NCBI GenBank assembly: GCA_031546845.1
Contig: JAVBJT010000018.1
Span: 1 to 64,000, forward strand
Direction of reading: 5' to 3'
Source: Azoarcus sp031546845
GTDB taxonomy: Bacteria > Pseudomonadota > Gammaproteobacteria > Burkholderiales > Rhodocyclaceae
DNA: 64,000 nucleotides
Under the pieces are notes generated by a model. It was not told where the DNA came from and searched no databases. It was given only the letters and a program-made list of their open reading frames with translations. This document shows positions 61,556-64,000 of this stretch, piece after piece. The number at the start of each line of letters is the position of its first letter. Positions within the stretch are counted from its first letter, which is position 1. Both the position numbers and the translations under genes were made by a program.

Positions 61556-62431
61556 ATGCACCGCGAACGTTTCTTCACCCTTTCCGCCTCCTGTCCCGAC
61601 CGCGTCGGCATTGTCGCCCGCGTGTCGGGCTTCATCGCCGAACATCAAGGCTGGATTCTTGAAACCTCGCTGCATGCCGAACCGCCTCAGGAGGGTGAGG
61701 AGGTTGGGCGGTATTTCATGCGGATCGAGATCAAGGCGTCGTCGCTGCCTTTCCATCTGGCCGAGTTTCGTGACCGCTTCCGTCCGCTGGCTAAAGAGTT
61801 GGATATGGACTGGAAGATCAGCGATTCGGCGGTGAAGAAGCGGGTGGTGATGCTGGTGTCGAAGCAGGAGCATTGCCTTTACGATCTGCTTTCGCGTTGG
61901 CAGTCGAAGGAGCTGGATATCGAGATTCCGTGCGTGATCTCGAACCACGACAGCCTGCGCGGTTTCGTCGAGTGGCACGGCATTCCCTTTCATCATGTAT
62001 CGGTGACGGCCGACAACAAGGCCGCCGCCTACGCCGAGGTACAGCGCATTTTCGAGGAGGTGCGTGGCGATACGATGGTACTGGCGCGTTACATGCAGAT
62101 TCTGTCGCCCGATCTGTGCACCGCTTATCCGGGGCGTATCATCAACATCCACCACAGTTTTCTACCCAGCTTCGTTGGCGCCAAGCCCTACCATCAGGCT
62201 TACGCCAAGGGGGTGAAACTGATCGGCGCGACTTGCCATTACGTAACCGCCGATCTGGACCAGGGGCCGATCATCGAGCAGGACGTGATCCGTATCGACC
62301 ATTCCGACTCGGTGGAAGACATGGTCCGTTACGGCAAGGATATCGAGAAGACCGTGCTGGCGCGTGGCTTACGCTATCACCTTGAAGACCGTGTGTTGAC
62401 GCACGGCAACAAGACGATCGTTTTCCGTTGA
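61556..62431 (+). CDS. purU: Formyltetrahydrofolate deformylase
   Basis: Hydrolyses 10-formyl-THF to formate and THF, supplying formate for PurT and balancing folate pools; 291 residues from the Met at 61556 (an earlier ATG at 61517 adds 13 residues). An N-terminal ACT domain (LSASCPDRVGIVARVSGFIAEHQ) precedes the catalytic formyltransferase-like domain. That domain carries INIHHSFLPSFVGAKPYHQA and GATCHYVTADLDQGPII. Formate release is notable because formate dehydrogenase is encoded elsewhere in this window. Confidence 0.95.
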   Translation: MHRERFFTLSASCPDRVGIVARVSGFIAEHQGWILETSLHAEPPQEGEEVGRYFMRIEIKASSLPFHLAEFRDRFRPLAKELDMDWKISDSAVKKRVVMLVSKQEHCLYDLLSRWQSKELDIEIPCVISNHDSLRGFVEWHGIPFHHVSVTADNKAAAYAEVQRIFEEVRGDTMVLARYMQILSPDLCTAYPGRIINIHHSFLPSFVGAKPYHQAYAKGVKLIGATCHYVTADLDQGPIIEQDVIRIDHSDSVEDMVRYGKDIEKTVLARGLRYHLEDRVLTHGNKTIVFR

Positions 62432-62485
62432 AATGCCCGTCGCCATCAGACGTCCCGATCGCTGTCCGCCAGTAGGAGCCGAAGC

Positions 62486-63271
62486 ATGACCGTAAGCATT
62501 TGGCGTCCGCCGTATCTGTCGCGCCGTTTCGTCCCGGTGTGGCAGCGCAACTTCCTCGTCTGGCGCAAGCTCGCCCTGCCTTCGGTGCTGGGTAATCTGG
62601 CCGATCCGGTGATCTATCTTTTCGGCCTTGGTTTCGGCATCGGCATGCTGGTGCCGCAAATCGGCGGCACGTCGTACATCAGCTTTCTCGCCGCCGGCAT
62701 GGTGTGTTATTCGACAATGAACTCGGCGACGTTCGAGGCCTTGTATTCCGGTTTCTCGCGCATGCACGTGCAGCGCACGTGGGATGCGATCCTTAACGCG
62801 CCGGTAGCGTTGGATGACGTGGTGTTTGCCGAATTGGTGTGGGCGGCGTCGAAGGCCTTGCTGTCGGGCGCGGCGATTCTGCTGGTCGTCACGGTATTCG
62901 GTTTGGTGGAAACGCGTTACGTGGCGTGGCTGCTGCCGTTGGTTTTTCTCGTCGGCCTGAGCTTTGCCGCGCTGGGTCTGATCATGACCGCGCTGGCGCC
63001 GAGCTACGACTTTTTCATGTACTACTTTACCCTGTTCATCACGCCGATGACCTTGCTGTCGGGCGTGTTCTTTCCGCTCGAACAACTTCCCGCGCCGCTA
63101 CGCGCCGTTACCGCGTTGTTGCCACTGAGCCATGCGGTGGAACTGGCCCGTCCGCTGTTGCTCGGCCAGGTGCCGGACGGCATTGTGCTTCACCTCGGTG
63201 TGCTTGCCGCGTATGCCGCACTCGCGTTCTGGTTCGCGCTGGCGCTGATGCGTCGCCGTCTGCTCAAGTAG
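62486..63271 (+). CDS. ABC-2 type transporter permease (NodJ-like)
   Basis: Membrane subunit of an ABC exporter, 261 residues with six predicted helices. WQRNFLVWRKLALPSVLGN and NSATFEALYSGFSRMHVQRTW are typical of the NodJ/DrrB-type ABC-2 family, as is FITPMTLLSGVFFPLEQLP. No ATPase gene adjoins it within the window: purU lies upstream and cutA downstream. The partner may be encoded elsewhere. Transported substrate unknown. Confidence 0.87.
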   Translation: MTVSIWRPPYLSRRFVPVWQRNFLVWRKLALPSVLGNLADPVIYLFGLGFGIGMLVPQIGGTSYISFLAAGMVCYSTMNSATFEALYSGFSRMHVQRTWDAILNAPVALDDVVFAELVWAASKALLSGAAILLVVTVFGLVETRYVAWLLPLVFLVGLSFAALGLIMTALAPSYDFFMYYFTLFITPMTLLSGVFFPLEQLPAPLRAVTALLPLSHAVELARPLLLGQVPDGIVLHLGVLAAYAALAFWFALALMRRRLLK

Positions 63272-63330
63272 ACGCGTGCCGCATTGCTTTTGAGCCGCCG
63301 GCATAGGCTGGAATACGGTTGGAGTCTGCG

Positions 63331-63672
63331 ATGACTAATACCATTACCGATACCTTGATCGTACTCACCAACCTGCCCGACGCCACCAGCGCCGCTGCGT
63401 TGGCTGGACATCTGGTGAATGGACGGTTTGCTGCCTGCGTGAATATTCTCGCGCCATGTACGTCGGTGTACCGCTGGCGCGGCGAGGTGGAAACCGCAAC
63501 CGAGGTGCCGCTGCTGATCAAAACCACCACGGCGCGCTATGCCGCGCTGGAAGAAGCGATCCGTGGGCATCATCCTTATGAGTTGCCGGAAATCGTCGCC
63601 CTGCCCGTCGCATCGGGCCTTGCCGCTTATCTTGATTGGGTTGCCGCCGAAACCGCGCCGACTTGCGCTTGA
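63331..63672 (+). CDS. cutA: Divalent-cation tolerance protein CutA
   Basis: Small trimeric protein linked to copper tolerance and protein stability; 113 residues from ATG 63331. LIVLTNLPDATSAAALAGHLV, AACVNILAPCTSVYRWRGEVE, LLIKTTTARYAALEEAI and HHPYELPEIVALPV match the family throughout. A TTG four codons earlier is less likely. It is separate from dsbD here, unlike in some genomes where cutA sits beside it. Confidence 0.94.
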   Translation: MTNTITDTLIVLTNLPDATSAAALAGHLVNGRFAACVNILAPCTSVYRWRGEVETATEVPLLIKTTTARYAALEEAIRGHHPYELPEIVALPVASGLAAYLDWVAAETAPTCA

Positions 63673-63691
63673 AGGCAGACCTGGGCCGGGT

Positions 63692-64000
63692 TTAGCCGAA
63701 CAAGGAATGCAGCATTTTTGCGCACAGCAGAACCAGCACGCCGGCAAAGATCTTTTTCAGTACCACGACCGGTAAACGATGTGCGAGCCGTGCGCCAAGC
63801 GGTGCGGTGAACATACTGGCGAGCGCCACCAGCACCAAGGCCGGCAAATAGATAAAGCCGATGGTGTAAGCCGGCAAATTGGGCGCGCCCTGGCCATTGA
63901 CGAGATAGCCCACCGTGCCGGCAATGGCAATCGGCAAGCCGATGGCGGCCGAGGTGCCGATGGCGTTCTGCATCTTGACGTTGCACCAAGTCATGAACGG
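63692..64000 (-). CDS. TauE/SafE family permease, C-terminal part (5' end beyond window)
   Basis: The last 103 codons of a membrane protein, open to the window edge. It has three hydrophobic segments and the family-like NAIGTSAAIGLPIAIAGTVGY, followed by GFIYLPALVLVALASMFTAPLGARLAHRLP and a C-terminal helix. This is the pattern of the sulfite/sulfonate exporter TauE/SafE family. The gene converges on cutA. Substrate cannot be inferred. Confidence 0.82.
   Translation of the reverse strand, partial: PFMTWCNVKMQNAIGTSAAIGLPIAIAGTVGYLVNGQGAPNLPAYTIGFIYLPALVLVALASMFTAPLGARLAHRLPVVVLKKIFAGVLVLLCAKMLHSLFG

Noticed and set aside
1..64000. CRISPR arrays, insertion sequences, prophage or rRNA genes
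   Set aside because: No repeat-spacer pattern, transposase, integrase or rRNA sequence was recognised on either strand.

Overview
The window is high-GC, densely packed bacterial chromosome, most likely from a betaproteobacterium with respiratory metabolism (Rhodocyclales-like). That placement is inferred from gene content: an earP-efp pair with Arg32 in EF-P, a complete System I cytochrome c maturation operon, a membrane-bound formate dehydrogenase, RdgC, and a LIV-type ABC catabolic cluster. I cannot name a genus.

Layout. 1-7.5 kb: 3' -truncated methyl-accepting chemotaxis protein, a TrpXYZ-type ABC transporter, an RsuA-family pseudouridine synthase, and earP-efp (EF-P and its arginine rhamnosyltransferase). 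7.7-20.8 kb: a large co-directional catabolic cluster. It holds a LysR regulator, a flavoprotein/iron-sulfur membrane pair related to tricarballylate dehydrogenase (TcuA/TcuB), an SCP2-like protein, an alpha/beta hydrolase, a five-gene branched-chain-amino-acid-type ABC transporter, an aldehyde dehydrogenase, a 3-hydroxyisobutyrate-dehydrogenase-like enzyme and a metallo-beta-lactamase-fold hydrolase. This looks like a substrate-specific uptake and oxidation pathway of unknown substrate. 20.9-24.9 kb: ybbA/tesA, selD and mnmH, and a small potassium channel. 24.9-29.4 kb: dsbD, a secreted protein, alr.

29.4-43.3 kb is dominated by selenium use. selA, selB and tRNA-Sec (selC) lie in line on the minus strand, followed by a GcvH-like lipoyl-domain protein and a DsrE-like protein. 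Farther along is the fdnGHI-fdhE operon, whose alpha subunit has an in-frame UGA (residue 196) followed directly by a bacterial SECIS-like hairpin. With selD and mnmH, the window carries the machinery for both selenocysteine and 2-selenouridine, plus a selenoprotein that uses it. Between these are a VWA-domain lipoprotein, a Phd/ParE-type toxin-antitoxin module and a BamA-type outer-membrane protein.

43.5-50.8 kb: ccmABCDEFGHI, nine tightly overlapping genes on the minus strand. 50.8-53.2 kb: a more AT-rich stretch with rdgC, a DUF1857-like protein and a small HEAGH membrane protein. 53.4-64 kb: aromatic aminotransferase, EamA transporter, coiled-coil secreted protein, ABC-F ATPase, HD-GYP phosphodiesterase, ThrH-type phosphatase, a tandem pair of pseudopilin-like membrane proteins (first copy frameshifted), purU, an ABC-2 permease, cutA and a truncated TauE/SafE permease.

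All functional calls come from reading the sequence and motif recognition; no searches were run.
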